Shown here: one piece after another, positions 27,412 through 35,285 of the stretch
Position numbering within the stretch: position 1 is the stretch's first letter
Layout of the letters: the number at the start of each line of letters is the position of its first letter
Source: Neolewinella lacunae
GTDB lineage: Bacteria; Bacteroidota; Bacteroidia; Chitinophagales; Saprospiraceae
DNA length: 64,000 bases
Assembly (NCBI RefSeq): GCF_014349155.1
Contig: NZ_JACSIT010000141.1
Span: forward strand, 184,919-248,918
Direction of reading: 5' to 3'
Translations under genes and position numbers: made by a program
Notes under the pieces: generated by a model
The model's database searches: none
What the model was told of the DNA's origin: nothing
Seen by the model: only the letters and a program-made list of their open reading frames with translations

Positions 27412-27726
27412 ATGGCTGACGCTAAACAGACCTCCTTCCGCGAACTCATCAGCGGCGAAACTCCCGTGCTGATCGATTTCTTCGCCACCTGGTGTGGGCC
27501 CTGCCACGCCTACAGCCCCATCCTGGCCCAGCTCAAAGAGGAGGAAGGGGACGCCCTGCGTTTGATCAAGATCGACGTTGATCGCAACCAGGCCATTGTG
27601 GAAAAACTGGGGGTGACGGCCATGCCCACCACCATCATTTTTCAGCACGGAGAGATTAAGTTCCGGGCCGCTGGCGTTCAAAGCATCGGCGTGCTGAAGG
27701 CGGCATTGGCCAAGCTGCGGGAGTAG
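27412..27726 (+). CDS. trxA: Thioredoxin
   Basis: 104 aa, the canonical thioredoxin length. The active site is FFATWCGPCHAYSPIL at about residues 23-38, with the cis-Pro in VTAMPTTIIFQHGEI. It is a cytoplasmic disulfide reductase, with no signal peptide. It lies 49 bp after the TPR-PD40 lipoprotein gene, so co-transcription is possible. One of several thioredoxin-fold proteins in the window. Confidence 0.93.
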   Translation: MADAKQTSFRELISGETPVLIDFFATWCGPCHAYSPILAQLKEEEGDALRLIKIDVDRNQAIVEKLGVTAMPTTIIFQHGEIKFRAAGVQSIGVLKAALAKLRE

Positions 27727-27818
27727 TAGCGGAGCGGTTGGTTCCGGTGGGCTATTTTTAACCCGCGCCCGGGAAAAACCACCAATCGCGCGCGATTGCC
27801 TACATTGCAGCCAACGAT

Positions 27819-29375
27819 ATGCAATCTTCCTTAAGTCCATACACCATTCTGGGCATCATCGCGGCGTATTTCGCGGTGTTGATCACCATCTCCTTCGTCA
27901 CCAGCCGTAAGGACAACGACAATGCCTCTTTCTTTCTGGCGGGCCGCAAATCGCCCTGGCCATTGGTGGCCATCGGGATGATCGGGGCCAGCCTCTCGGG
28001 CGTTACCTTCATCAGTGTGCCAGGGGCCGTGGGAGCCGGAGGGGCCAACCAGGCCCTGAGTTATATGCAGGTGGTATTCGGCTATCTGCTGGGCTACCTG
28101 TTCATCGCCACCGTTTTGTTGCCGCTGTACTACCGCCTGGGGCTCACCAGCATCTACGAATACCTGCGCGACCGCATCGGGTGGCACGGGTACAAGATCG
28201 GGGCTTTTTACTTCTTGCTCTCGCGCACCGTCGGCGCTTCCTTCCGCCTCTTCCTGGTGGCCATGGTGCTGGACGGTTTCGTGACACAGCCGCTGGGGAT
28301 TCCTTTCGGCGTCACCGTAGCCATCACCATTCTGCTGATTTGGCTCTACACTTTCCGGGGGGGCATCCGGACCATCGTCTACACGGATACCTTCCAAACG
28401 GTGTGTCTTTTGCTGGCGGCGGGCCTTACGATCTACTTCATCGGCGAGGCCCTGGAAACCAATCTGGGAGGAATGGTATCGCTGATTTACAACAGCGACT
28501 ACAGCCAACTCTTCTTCTTCGAAGGCGGCTGGTCAGACCCCAACAACTTCTTTAAACAGTTCCTGAGCGGAGCCTTGATCACCATCGTGATGACGGGCCT
28601 GGACCAGGACATGATGCAGAAGAACCTGAGCATGCCCAACTTCCGGGACGCCCAGAAAAATATGGCCACCTTCAGCATCGTGCTGGTCTTTGCCAATCTG
28701 CTGTTTCTGGCGCTGGGCGCGCTGCTCTACATCTACGCTACCCGGGTTGGACTGGAAATCCCCCCCAGCTCCGATCAGCTGTACCCCAGCATTGCGCTGC
28801 GTTCTTTGCCGCCCATCGCGGGGGTAGTCTTCATCCTGGGCCTGGTGGCGGCGGCGTACTCCAGCGCGGATAGTGCGCTGACGGCGCTGACCACGTCGTT
28901 TTGCGTAGACTTCCTCGGCATGCGCGAAGCCGACGGAGACAGCGAGGCCGACAAAACCCTTCAGGTGGCCACGATGACGCGGCAGCGGCTGTTCGTCCAC
29001 GTCGGCTTTTCGGGATTGCTTTTTCTGGTCATCATGGCCTTCAGCCTCATCGGGGATGCGGCGGTGATCAACAGTCTTTTCAAGGCTGCGGGCTATACCT
29101 ACGGGCCGCTGCTGGGCTTGTTTGCCTTTGGCTTGTTTACGAACCTGCGGGTGCGGGAGGTAGTGTATCTGGGCCGGATAAAGGTGCCCGCGCTGGTACT
29201 CATCTGTCTGCTTGCGCCCGTCATTTCCATGGCGGTAGATGCTTACTCGGCGGAGTTGCTGGGCGGGTTCCAGTTTGGTTTCCTGATCCTGGCCTTCAAT
29301 GGCTTGCTGACCTTCCTGGGGCTGGTGGCGCTAAGCGATTTCAGCGAGGTGGACGTGCCTGCTCCGCCCCAGTAG
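27819..29375 (+). CDS. Sodium:solute symporter family protein (SSF)
   Basis: 518 aa with about 13 hydrophobic segments. The N-terminal YTILGIIAAYFAVLITISF and SFFLAGRKSPWPLVAIGMIG are the SSF start; GVTFISVPGAVGAG and the QDMMQKNLSMPNFRDAQKNM segment are typical of the family. AAAYSSADSALTALTTSFC contains the usual Ser residues near the sodium site. The substrate is not known. It is convergent with another SSF gene, with a terminator between. A Tyr-rich/Gly short leader and no nearby enzyme genes give no substrate hint. Confidence 0.88.
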   Translation: MQSSLSPYTILGIIAAYFAVLITISFVTSRKDNDNASFFLAGRKSPWPLVAIGMIGASLSGVTFISVPGAVGAGGANQALSYMQVVFGYLLGYLFIATVLLPLYYRLGLTSIYEYLRDRIGWHGYKIGAFYFLLSRTVGASFRLFLVAMVLDGFVTQPLGIPFGVTVAITILLIWLYTFRGGIRTIVYTDTFQTVCLLLAAGLTIYFIGEALETNLGGMVSLIYNSDYSQLFFFEGGWSDPNNFFKQFLSGALITIVMTGLDQDMMQKNLSMPNFRDAQKNMATFSIVLVFANLLFLALGALLYIYATRVGLEIPPSSDQLYPSIALRSLPPIAGVVFILGLVAAAYSSADSALTALTTSFCVDFLGMREADGDSEADKTLQVATMTRQRLFVHVGFSGLLFLVIMAFSLIGDAAVINSLFKAAGYTYGPLLGLFAFGLFTNLRVREVVYLGRIKVPALVLICLLAPVISMAVDAYSAELLGGFQFGFLILAFNGLLTFLGLVALSDFSEVDVPAPPQ

Positions 29376-29387
29376 GTGTGCAATAGG

Positions 29388-29487
29388 GGGCGCGGCCGCA
29401 GGTGCAAAAAAAGGATGAGGAGAAGGGAAGACGGGAGCTGCGTCCTTCGCCTCTCGCCCAACGTTCCCTGCACCTGCGCCCGCGCCC
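29388..29487. repeat. Inverted pair of core repeats between the two SSF genes
   Basis: GGGCGC-GGC-CGCAGGTGC at 29388-29405 (+) and GGGCGC-GGG-CGCAGGTGC at 29470-29487 (-). The 64 bp between is purine-rich (AAAAAAAGGATGAGGAGAAG) and non-coding. It is the shortest of the four facing pairs. Confidence 0.85.
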
Positions 29488-29502
29488 CAAACGATCAACA
29501 CG

Positions 29503-29541
29503 AAAAAAGCCTGCGCGGAGCATCGTCCACGCAGGCTTTTT
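29503..29541. terminator. Bidirectional terminator between the two SSF genes
   Basis: Stem AAAAAGCCTGCG (29504-29515) with CGCAGGCTTTTT (29530-29541) and a 14-nt loop, suited to both convergent genes. Confidence 0.85.
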
Positions 29542-29560
29542 CCTTTCCGGAACCTACGCA

Positions 29561-31411
29561 TCAGGCCAGGAAACCGTAGATCACCGCCAGGATGAGAAGG
29601 ATGACGATGGCGGCGATGTTGAAGCCCATGCGGGTACGGAACAGCGATGGCTCAAGGTCGATGGCCTTGTAGTCGTCTTCCTGCTTATCGGTATAGATGA
29701 GGCCGAGCACGACGACGGAAAGGCCGGCGAAGAGGTACACCGTCCAGGCGGGCACCCCGGGCACGGGCTGGAGCAGCAAGCGAATGGCGGTAGCGACCCC
29801 CGTAACGATGACGGCCATGGCCAGGCCATTGCGCAGCTTGAAATCCGATACCAGTTTGCCTACCGGAACACTGCTGCTGGCGTAGGATGGCAGGTCTTGA
29901 GGCGCCACCTGGGCGCGACTCTTTTTGGACGTGACCGCCGAGAGCAGAATCATCAGGGCCGAAGAGATCAGGAAGATCAGGGCCATCCGATCGAGGAAGG
30001 GCAGATCGGGGATCAGCACCTTGAAGGCCAGGGAGAGGGGGACGGAGAGCAAAACCACGGCCAAAGCAGCCTTGGCCGTACCCCGGCGGTAGAACATGCC
30101 GAAGATGAATACCGTAAGTACCCCCGGGCTGATGAACCCGGTGTACTCCTGGATGACCTGAAACACCTGACCGGCGCCCGCCAGCAGGGGAGCCATTGCG
30201 GCACCAACCAAAAGAGAGACCGTAGCCGCAATCTGCCCTACCGCCACCTGCCGCCGCTCACTGCCGCCGGGGTTGATGAACTTATTGTAGATGTCGATGG
30301 TGAAGATCGTCGAAGCACTATTGACCATCGAGCTGATGGAAGAACCAATGGCCGCCACCAGGGCCGCAAAAGTGAGCCCTTTGAAGCCCGGACCAACGTA
30401 GTTGCCCAGGATCCAGGGGAAGGCTTGGTCGGCTTTGGCAATGTCGACGGTGACGCCTTTTTTGGTCATCAGGTAATAAGCCGCGATGCCGGGCAGTACG
30501 GCAAAGAAGGGGATGAACAGCTTCATGAAGGCCGCAAAAGCAATGCCCTTCTGGGCCTCGGGCAGGCTTTTGGCCGCCAGCGCGCGCTGGATGATGTACT
30601 GGTTATTGCCCCAGTAGTAGGTATTGACGATCCACATCCCGCCGAACAGCAGTGCGAAACCGGGCAGGAGGTTGAAGCTCGACTTGGTCTCTCCCGTAGC
30701 CGTATCCGTATAGGAATCAGCGGGGTCGAAGAGCATTTCAAAATGCCCGGGCACTTCGGCAACGAGGGTGCTGATGCCCGTAAAGACGTTGCCTTCGCCA
30801 ACTACACTGAGAATGCCCCAGGCCGCAACGGTACCCCCGAGCATGAGGACAACCACCTGGACGACGTCGGTCCACACCACCGCCTTGAGTCCGCCGAAAA
30901 TCGAGAAACACGCCGAGTAAAGTACCAGCCCGACGATGCCAATCCACATTTCGACCCCCAGCAGTTGCTCAATGGCCAGCGCACCCAGGTAGAGCACGGT
31001 GGAGATGTTGACGAAGACGAAAAGGATGATCCAGAACACCGACATGATGGTCCGCACCGTACCGTCGTAGCGTTCCTCCAGGAACTGCGGCATGGTGTAG
31101 ATCTCCTTTTTGATGAAGACGGGGAGCAGAAACTTGGCTACGATGATGAGGGTGATGGCCGCCATCAACTCGTAGGTGGCAATGGCCAGGCCAAGCTCGA
31201 AACCCGAGCCGTTCATGCCGATGATTTGCTCGGCGGAAATGTTGGAAGCGATGAGGGAGCCACCGACGGCCCACCAGGGGAGGCTGCGGCTGGCCAGGAA
31301 GTAGTCGCTGGCCGTAGCCGTTTTCTCCCGGTTGGCAATCCAGACGCCAAAGAGAATGACGCCTACGATGTAAACACCGAAAATGATTTGATCGATCCCT
31401 TGTAATTGCAT
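29561..31411 (-). CDS. Sodium/sugar-type SSF symporter
   Basis: 616 aa with about 14 membrane segments. IDQIIFGVYIVGVILFGVWI and DYFLASRSLPWWAVGGSLIA start the SSF pattern. Then ISAEQIIGMNGSGFELGLAI and WWIVNTYYWGNNQYIIQRAL-like sequence (here GMWIVNTYYWGNNQYIIQRA), with AAIGSSISSMVNSASTIFTI for the sodium site, resemble SGLT/vSGLT-like carriers. The larger size compared with the other SSF gene fits the sugar (SglT) branch. Substrate specificity is inferred from that similarity only. No sugar catabolic gene is adjacent. Confidence 0.88.
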   Translation of the reverse strand: MQLQGIDQIIFGVYIVGVILFGVWIANREKTATASDYFLASRSLPWWAVGGSLIASNISAEQIIGMNGSGFELGLAIATYELMAAITLIIVAKFLLPVFIKKEIYTMPQFLEERYDGTVRTIMSVFWIILFVFVNISTVLYLGALAIEQLLGVEMWIGIVGLVLYSACFSIFGGLKAVVWTDVVQVVVLMLGGTVAAWGILSVVGEGNVFTGISTLVAEVPGHFEMLFDPADSYTDTATGETKSSFNLLPGFALLFGGMWIVNTYYWGNNQYIIQRALAAKSLPEAQKGIAFAAFMKLFIPFFAVLPGIAAYYLMTKKGVTVDIAKADQAFPWILGNYVGPGFKGLTFAALVAAIGSSISSMVNSASTIFTIDIYNKFINPGGSERRQVAVGQIAATVSLLVGAAMAPLLAGAGQVFQVIQEYTGFISPGVLTVFIFGMFYRRGTAKAALAVVLLSVPLSLAFKVLIPDLPFLDRMALIFLISSALMILLSAVTSKKSRAQVAPQDLPSYASSSVPVGKLVSDFKLRNGLAMAVIVTGVATAIRLLLQPVPGVPAWTVYLFAGLSVVVLGLIYTDKQEDDYKAIDLEPSLFRTRMGFNIAAIVILLILAVIYGFLA

Positions 31412-31505
31412 GATGCTGAAGTATAGACGAGTGGAGTGAGTGGATGCAGCCCGCCGGGAGGAACCCCCTCCAACACCGGACCAATCAAGGGGTAAGATAA
31501 GCGAT

Positions 31506-31533
31506 GTTGCTAAAAGTGCTTCGTTTTAGCAAC
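31506..31533. promoter_or_regulatory. Perfect hairpin upstream of the SSF symporter gene
   Basis: GTTGCTAAAA (31506-31515) and TTTTAGCAAC (31524-31533) are exact complements with an 8-nt loop, 95 bp upstream of the minus-strand symporter gene. It may be an operator or a leader hairpin. The 31412-31846 gap contains this hairpin, a plus-strand promoter, a palindrome and a terminator. Confidence 0.5.
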
Positions 31534-31674
31534 AAACAAAGCAAAGTATCCGCCCCCGGCGCTCACGTTCCACTTTTGGACGTAACAGCGTCCCGCCCCG
31601 GAACTCCGCTCATTTGCGGGAAAATTGGCGAACAGCTCCCTTTTTGGCCTTCACAAAATGGTTTTCAATTTTCG

Positions 31675-31706
31675 TTGCCGGCCCATCGCCAAAAGCTTTA
31701 TATTTA
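31675..31706 (+). promoter_or_regulatory. Predicted promoter of the aminotransferase leader
   Basis: TTG at 31675-31677 and TATATTTA at 31699-31706 (7 of 8 against TAnnTTTG) with 21 nt between, in agreement with the -33/-7 spacing known in Bacteroidota. A transcript would begin near 31711. Confidence 0.55.
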
Positions 31707-31725
31707 GGCATCATTTTTCCTTCGT

Positions 31726-31743
31726 CCGTATGACGTCATACGG
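31726..31743. promoter_or_regulatory. 18-bp perfect palindrome in the aminotransferase leader
   Basis: CCGTATGACGTCATACGG reads identically on both strands. It lies just after the predicted transcription start, where a repressor site or an RNA hairpin would act. Confidence 0.55.
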
Positions 31744-31769
31744 GATATTTTTCATGAGAGACGTAGGCT

Positions 31770-31807
31770 GGATCACCTGCTGCCAAAGCGGGTGATCCGG
31801 TTTTTTT
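31770..31807 (+). terminator. Terminator-like hairpin 40 bp before the aminotransferase start
   Basis: GGATCACCTGCT (31770-31781) pairs with AGCGGGTGATCC (31787-31798) with one mismatch, followed by seven T. With the promoter at 31675 it would end a ~95-nt RNA. It is either an attenuator for the downstream gene or the end of a small RNA. Confidence 0.65.
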
Positions 31808-31846
31808 GTCCCCGACCTTTTTCTCCTTTCGTACAATTTTACCGCT

Positions 31847-33028
31847 ATGACTCCTTCCCTCAGCCGTCGCACCTGGCTTCGTAAAGCAGCCCTGGCCGGT
31901 GCCGGCCTGGCTGCCGCGCCCACCATTGCCCTCAACGCCAGCCCCGGGTTGGTGGCTCCGAACAGTGTACGGGAGATTATGCCCTCGCTGCAGTGGGAGA
32001 AGGCGCACGTTGCCGCCTTGCCGCAACTCAAAGCGCGTCTGCTGGCCAACGAAAACCCCTGGGGCCCCAGCCCCAACGCCCGCCTGGCCATCATGGAGGC
32101 CGCAAAAGGGGGCAACCGCTACCAGCACGAGGCTTCCGCCCAGCTCAAAACCATGGTGGCGAAGTTCGAAGGCGTTTCTGAAGACCACATCCTGCTGGCC
32201 CCGGGCTCCTCTGACGTACTCGAAAAAATGGCCATCCTGCACTTCATGCGCGGTGGCAACCTGGTGGCGGCAGACCCCGCCTACATGTCCCTCATCGTCA
32301 CGGCCATGAGCATGCAGGCAGAGTGGAAGAAAGTTCGCCTGACGGATTCCTGGGCCCACGACCTCGAGGGCATGGCCAAGGCCGTTGATAAGGACACTAA
32401 GCTGGTCTACATCTGCAATCCCAACAACCCCACGGGCACGCTGACGCCAGCGGATGAACTGCGGAGCTTCTGCCGCAACATCGCCTCCGAACAAACCACC
32501 GTCTTCGTCGATGAGGCCTACCTCGAATTCCTGCCCAACCCGAAGGAACAGACCATGGTGCCCCTCATCAAGGAAGGCAAAAACGTGGTCGTTGCCCGCA
32601 CCTTCAGCAAAGTCCACGGCATGGCCGGCCTGCGCATCGGCTACGGCGTAATGCTGCCCGGCATGGTCGAAAAAATTGAGGCCATCTGGCGGAGCAATAT
32701 GAGCCTCTGCAAAACCAGCGTTATGGGCGCCATGGCGAGCATGGAAGACCACGACTTCCAGGCCAAGAGCATCGCCGCTACCGCCGCCGCCCGGGAGCAA
32801 ACGGCGGCCGGACTCAAGAAACTGGGTTTCCATTACGTGCCCTCCCTCACCAGCTTCATGATTTTCCCCATTGCCATGGAAGGTAAATCTTTCCTGGATG
32901 CCATGTTCGCCAAGGGCGTCGGCGTGCGGGTCTTCAACGTTTTTGGTAAAGACTACTGCCGGGTCAGTATGGGCACCCCGGAAGAAATGGACCTTTTCCT
33001 GACGGCGCTGGAAGAAGTACTGGTATAG
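31847..33028 (+). CDS. Tat-exported class I/II aminotransferase (HisC-like)
   Basis: 393 aa. The N-terminus SLSRRTWLRKAALAGAGLAA has the twin-arginine motif and hydrophobic core of a Tat signal, so export of a folded PLP enzyme is expected. The PLP fold is clear: LLANENPWGPSP, YICNPNNPTGTLTP, VDEAYLEFLP and TFSKVHGMAGLRIGYG with the Schiff-base Lys. The sequence is nearest to histidinol-phosphate aminotransferases, but an exported enzyme is unlikely to serve histidine synthesis. It is 3 bp from a permease gene and sits behind a leader with a terminator. Confidence 0.85.
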   Translation: MTPSLSRRTWLRKAALAGAGLAAAPTIALNASPGLVAPNSVREIMPSLQWEKAHVAALPQLKARLLANENPWGPSPNARLAIMEAAKGGNRYQHEASAQLKTMVAKFEGVSEDHILLAPGSSDVLEKMAILHFMRGGNLVAADPAYMSLIVTAMSMQAEWKKVRLTDSWAHDLEGMAKAVDKDTKLVYICNPNNPTGTLTPADELRSFCRNIASEQTTVFVDEAYLEFLPNPKEQTMVPLIKEGKNVVVARTFSKVHGMAGLRIGYGVMLPGMVEKIEAIWRSNMSLCKTSVMGAMASMEDHDFQAKSIAATAAAREQTAAGLKKLGFHYVPSLTSFMIFPIAMEGKSFLDAMFAKGVGVRVFNVFGKDYCRVSMGTPEEMDLFLTALEEVLV

Positions 33029-33031
33029 CCT

Positions 33032-34174
33032 ATGCACCCCGCGCTGGAAAAAACCCTGGTCTTTTTGCTGCTCATCGCGGCCGGTTACTTCCTGCAACGG
33101 AAGATCGACGGCAAGCGCGAGCTGGCGGGCATCAAAGTGCTCATCCTGTCGGTGATTCTTCCGGCCACCATCTTCGTCGCCCTCCTGCAGGTAAGTATTG
33201 AGCGGGAATTGCTCTGGCTGCCCATCCTCGCACTGGCCCTCAACGCAGCACTTTATTTTGCCAGCCAGTGGGCCTTGCCCCACCTGGGTTTCGGGCGGGG
33301 TACGGCAGAAAACCGCACGATGCGCCTGCTGCTCCCTTCTTTGGCCCCGGGCCTGAGTTGTTTTCCTTTTTTGCTGGAGTACCTCGGGGAGGAATCCCTG
33401 GCGCTGGCCGCACTGGCCGACGTGGGAAACAAGGTTTTTGTCCTCATCGTCCTCTACCTCCTGGCCATGCACTGGTACGCCGCGCGCCACCGCTCCGCAG
33501 GGGAGACTACGGCGGGCAGCAAACGGGCCAAGCTCAAAGACCTGGCGCTGGCCCTGCTGCGGGAACCCGTAAACCTGGTCATTCTGCTGGCCCTGGGGAT
33601 GCTGACCTGGGGGCTTGACATCAACGCGCTGCCCGCTTTCCTGGAAAACACCGCCACCCGCCTGGCGGCCCTGATGACGCCCATCGTTTTGCTCTTCATC
33701 GGGATGGCCATCCGCTTTGAGCGGCGCGAAATGGCCTTGATCGTCCGGGCCCTGGCCTTCCGGGCGGGCGTAGCTTTGCTGCTCAGCGCGGGCTTGCTCT
33801 ACCTGGGTCCGGGCCTGCCGCCGGCCCTGGCATTGTTGGTGGTGGTTTTTCCGCAGTCTGCAGTAAGTTTCTGGCCCTTTGCCCACCTTTCGGCGGTGGA
33901 AGGACTGGGGAAAGATGGCTCAGCGGGGGTGTTTGCGCCCGATCTGGCGCTCAACGTACTGGCCTGTTCGCTGCCCTTTTCTACTGTCGTCATTCTGGGT
34001 ATCCTTTCCTGTGGGAATTTTTTCGCCCAGCCCGGTTCGGCGGCTGTCCTGGGCCTGGCGTTACTGGCCCTGCCCATGTTCTACGCCTGGCGGCGGGCCC
34101 GGGTGGTGCCCCGGCCAAGCCCCGGGTGGAAAGCCGAGGCTATCCGCGAAGAGTGGCAGGAGGTGAAGGTCTGA
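33032..34174 (+). CDS. AEC-family-like permease
   Basis: 380 aa with about ten hydrophobic helices (LEKTLVFLLLIAAGYFLQRK, GIKVLILSVILPATIFVALL, LAALMTPIVLLFIGMAIRF). The order, with ILPATIF in helix 2 and the central PIVLLFIGM, resembles the auxin efflux carrier/malonate transporter group. It starts 3 bp after the exported aminotransferase and should be in the same operon. A link, such as moving the amino or oxo acid handled by the enzyme, is an inference. The end (AIREEWQEVKV) is cytosolic. Confidence 0.7.
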   Translation: MHPALEKTLVFLLLIAAGYFLQRKIDGKRELAGIKVLILSVILPATIFVALLQVSIERELLWLPILALALNAALYFASQWALPHLGFGRGTAENRTMRLLLPSLAPGLSCFPFLLEYLGEESLALAALADVGNKVFVLIVLYLLAMHWYAARHRSAGETTAGSKRAKLKDLALALLREPVNLVILLALGMLTWGLDINALPAFLENTATRLAALMTPIVLLFIGMAIRFERREMALIVRALAFRAGVALLLSAGLLYLGPGLPPALALLVVVFPQSAVSFWPFAHLSAVEGLGKDGSAGVFAPDLALNVLACSLPFSTVVILGILSCGNFFAQPGSAAVLGLALLALPMFYAWRRARVVPRPSPGWKAEAIREEWQEVKV

Positions 34175-34197
34175 GGAAAGGGTAAAGGCGGAGCCCG

Positions 34198-34779
34198 CTA
34201 GTAAATTCGCCGGATTTCTTTTTGCAGCAGGCCCTCAATCGCTTCGTAAACGCGGTGGGGCTTTTGGGGCCGCCAGGTCAGGTCGTTGAGGAAGCTCCCG
34301 AAGTGAAGGTAGCCTTCCAGCCGGGTGTCTTCGAGTTCATCGACTACGTGCTGGTGGGTATTGAGCAGGGCAATCCAGCCGCCGTCGTAGCGTACCTCCT
34401 CGACCCATTCTTCGTAGTAGTCCGTGTCGCCGCCGTGGAAGTTGAGGACGCCCTCCATGATGAGGATGAAGCGCCGGATTCCCTCGCTGATCAACGGGTC
34501 AATCACTTCGCGTTTCAGGTGCATCGAGTCGTTGTGCACCGCATCGTTCCATTCGCCAATCAGTTCGATGATGGCGTACTGCTCCTCGTAATCGAGGTAG
34601 AGGATTTTGAGGTAGAGGGTTTCGGCACCGAATTCGTCCCACTGCGGATGAATCAGGTAGTTGTACACGCGGTTGTTGAAGCCAAACTCGTTGTACTGGC
34701 GGCCAAAAAAGGGAGAGAGCTGGTCGTCTTCGGCGCGGTAACGCTCCCGCCAGCCAAAGTGTGGCTCGATGTCGTGCAT
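34198..34779 (-). CDS. Conserved hypothetical protein
   Basis: 193 aa, no signal peptide or membrane segment. I do not recognise the family. It is acidic and rich in Tyr, Trp and Glu. The central part (IIELIGEWNDAVHNDSMHLK followed by LISEGIRRFILIMEGVLNFHG) alternates strand and helix in a way that vaguely recalls STAS-like folds. An aromatic N-terminus (HFGWRERYRAEDDQLSPFFG) precedes it. It is convergent with the permease gene. Codon use matches its neighbours, so it is likely a native gene. Confidence 0.75.
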   Translation of the reverse strand: MHDIEPHFGWRERYRAEDDQLSPFFGRQYNEFGFNNRVYNYLIHPQWDEFGAETLYLKILYLDYEEQYAIIELIGEWNDAVHNDSMHLKREVIDPLISEGIRRFILIMEGVLNFHGGDTDYYEEWVEEVRYDGGWIALLNTHQHVVDELEDTRLEGYLHFGSFLNDLTWRPQKPHRVYEAIEGLLQKEIRRIY

Positions 34780-34873
34780 CGTTTTCGGTTTGATTCCTAC
34801 TATAATTCTCCGGGGCCTTCGATTGTTCCCGGCGGAAAAGCGGGAATTTCAGGAGAAAATCTGGCGGGGCAGT

Positions 34874-34891
34874 GGGCGCGGCCGCAGGTGC
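34874..34891 (+). repeat. Core repeat, left member of the pair around the 34.9-35.2 kb element
   Basis: GGGCGC-GGC-CGCAGGTGC. It faces the long-form copy at 35206-35270, 397 bp outer to outer. Confidence 0.85.
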
Positions 34892-34941
34892 AAGGAAGGT
34901 CGCGCCGAACAGCAAACGAGGGACTGGGGAGAGGGCCTAAA

Positions 34942-35190
34942 CCTAGGCGGTCTAATCTAATGGGTTTAACCCGTGCGCGCTTTAGGGGCCTGGACCGCCT
35001 AGGTTGAGACCCTCTGGGTCGATCCAGCTAATCACGGTGCCCCCCTAGGTTGAGACCCACTGTGTCGATCCAGCTAAGTACATTGGCGTATTCTCCTACG
35101 ACCCCGAGGGTCTCGACCTATTAAGCGCTTGAGCCTCCCCGGTTGGCCAAAGTGAGTACGGCTGCGGCCTGGCTAATTAGACAGCCTAGG
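34942..35190. repeat. Structured ~250-bp non-coding element with terminal and internal repeats
   Basis: Ends are CCTAGGCGGTCTAAT (34942-34956) and ATTAGACAGCCTAGG (35176-35190), inverted with one mismatch. AACCTAGGCGGTC at 34940-34952 is also an exact complement of 34993-35005. Inside, a 34-bp unit starting CCTAGGTTGAGACCC occurs at 34998-35031 and 35044-35077 (32 of 34 identical), with an inverted 22-bp part at 35099-35120 (20 of 22). No open frame crosses it. Base composition differs from that of the neighbours. It fills most of the 34780-35285 gap. Confidence 0.75.
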
Positions 35191-35205
35191 CCTAAACCCC
35201 GTTGC

Positions 35206-35270
35206 CTTTCCTTGCTCCTTATCCAATCTCCCCCCATCGGGGGGGCGGGGGGGAGCACCTGCGGCCGCGC
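35206..35270 (-). repeat. Core repeat, long form, beside pyrD
   Basis: Minus-strand reading: core with the first two G changed (..GCGC-GGC-CGCAGGTGC, 35255-35270), then the C/G hairpin block and AAGGAGCAAGG. Ends 16 bp after the pyrD stop. Confidence 0.8.
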
Positions 35271-35285
35271 AAAAAAAGGACGAAA

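Noticed and set aside
29376-29500. Small gene between the SSF symporters
   Set aside because: Open frames here cross the repeat pair and have no conserved sequence; a terminator and repeats explain the region.
31736-33886. 716-codon minus-strand frame across the aminotransferase and permease
   Set aside because: Both strands are open, but only the plus strand shows PLP-enzyme and permease motifs. The minus-strand translation is low-complexity His/Gln/Gly sequence.
34940-35005. tRNA or other known structured RNA
   Set aside because: The inverted repeat encloses 40 nt, but no cloverleaf, T-loop or anticodon arm can be drawn from it.
34942-35190. CRISPR array
   Set aside because: There are only two direct units and one inverted partial unit, with no regular spacers and no cas genes nearby.
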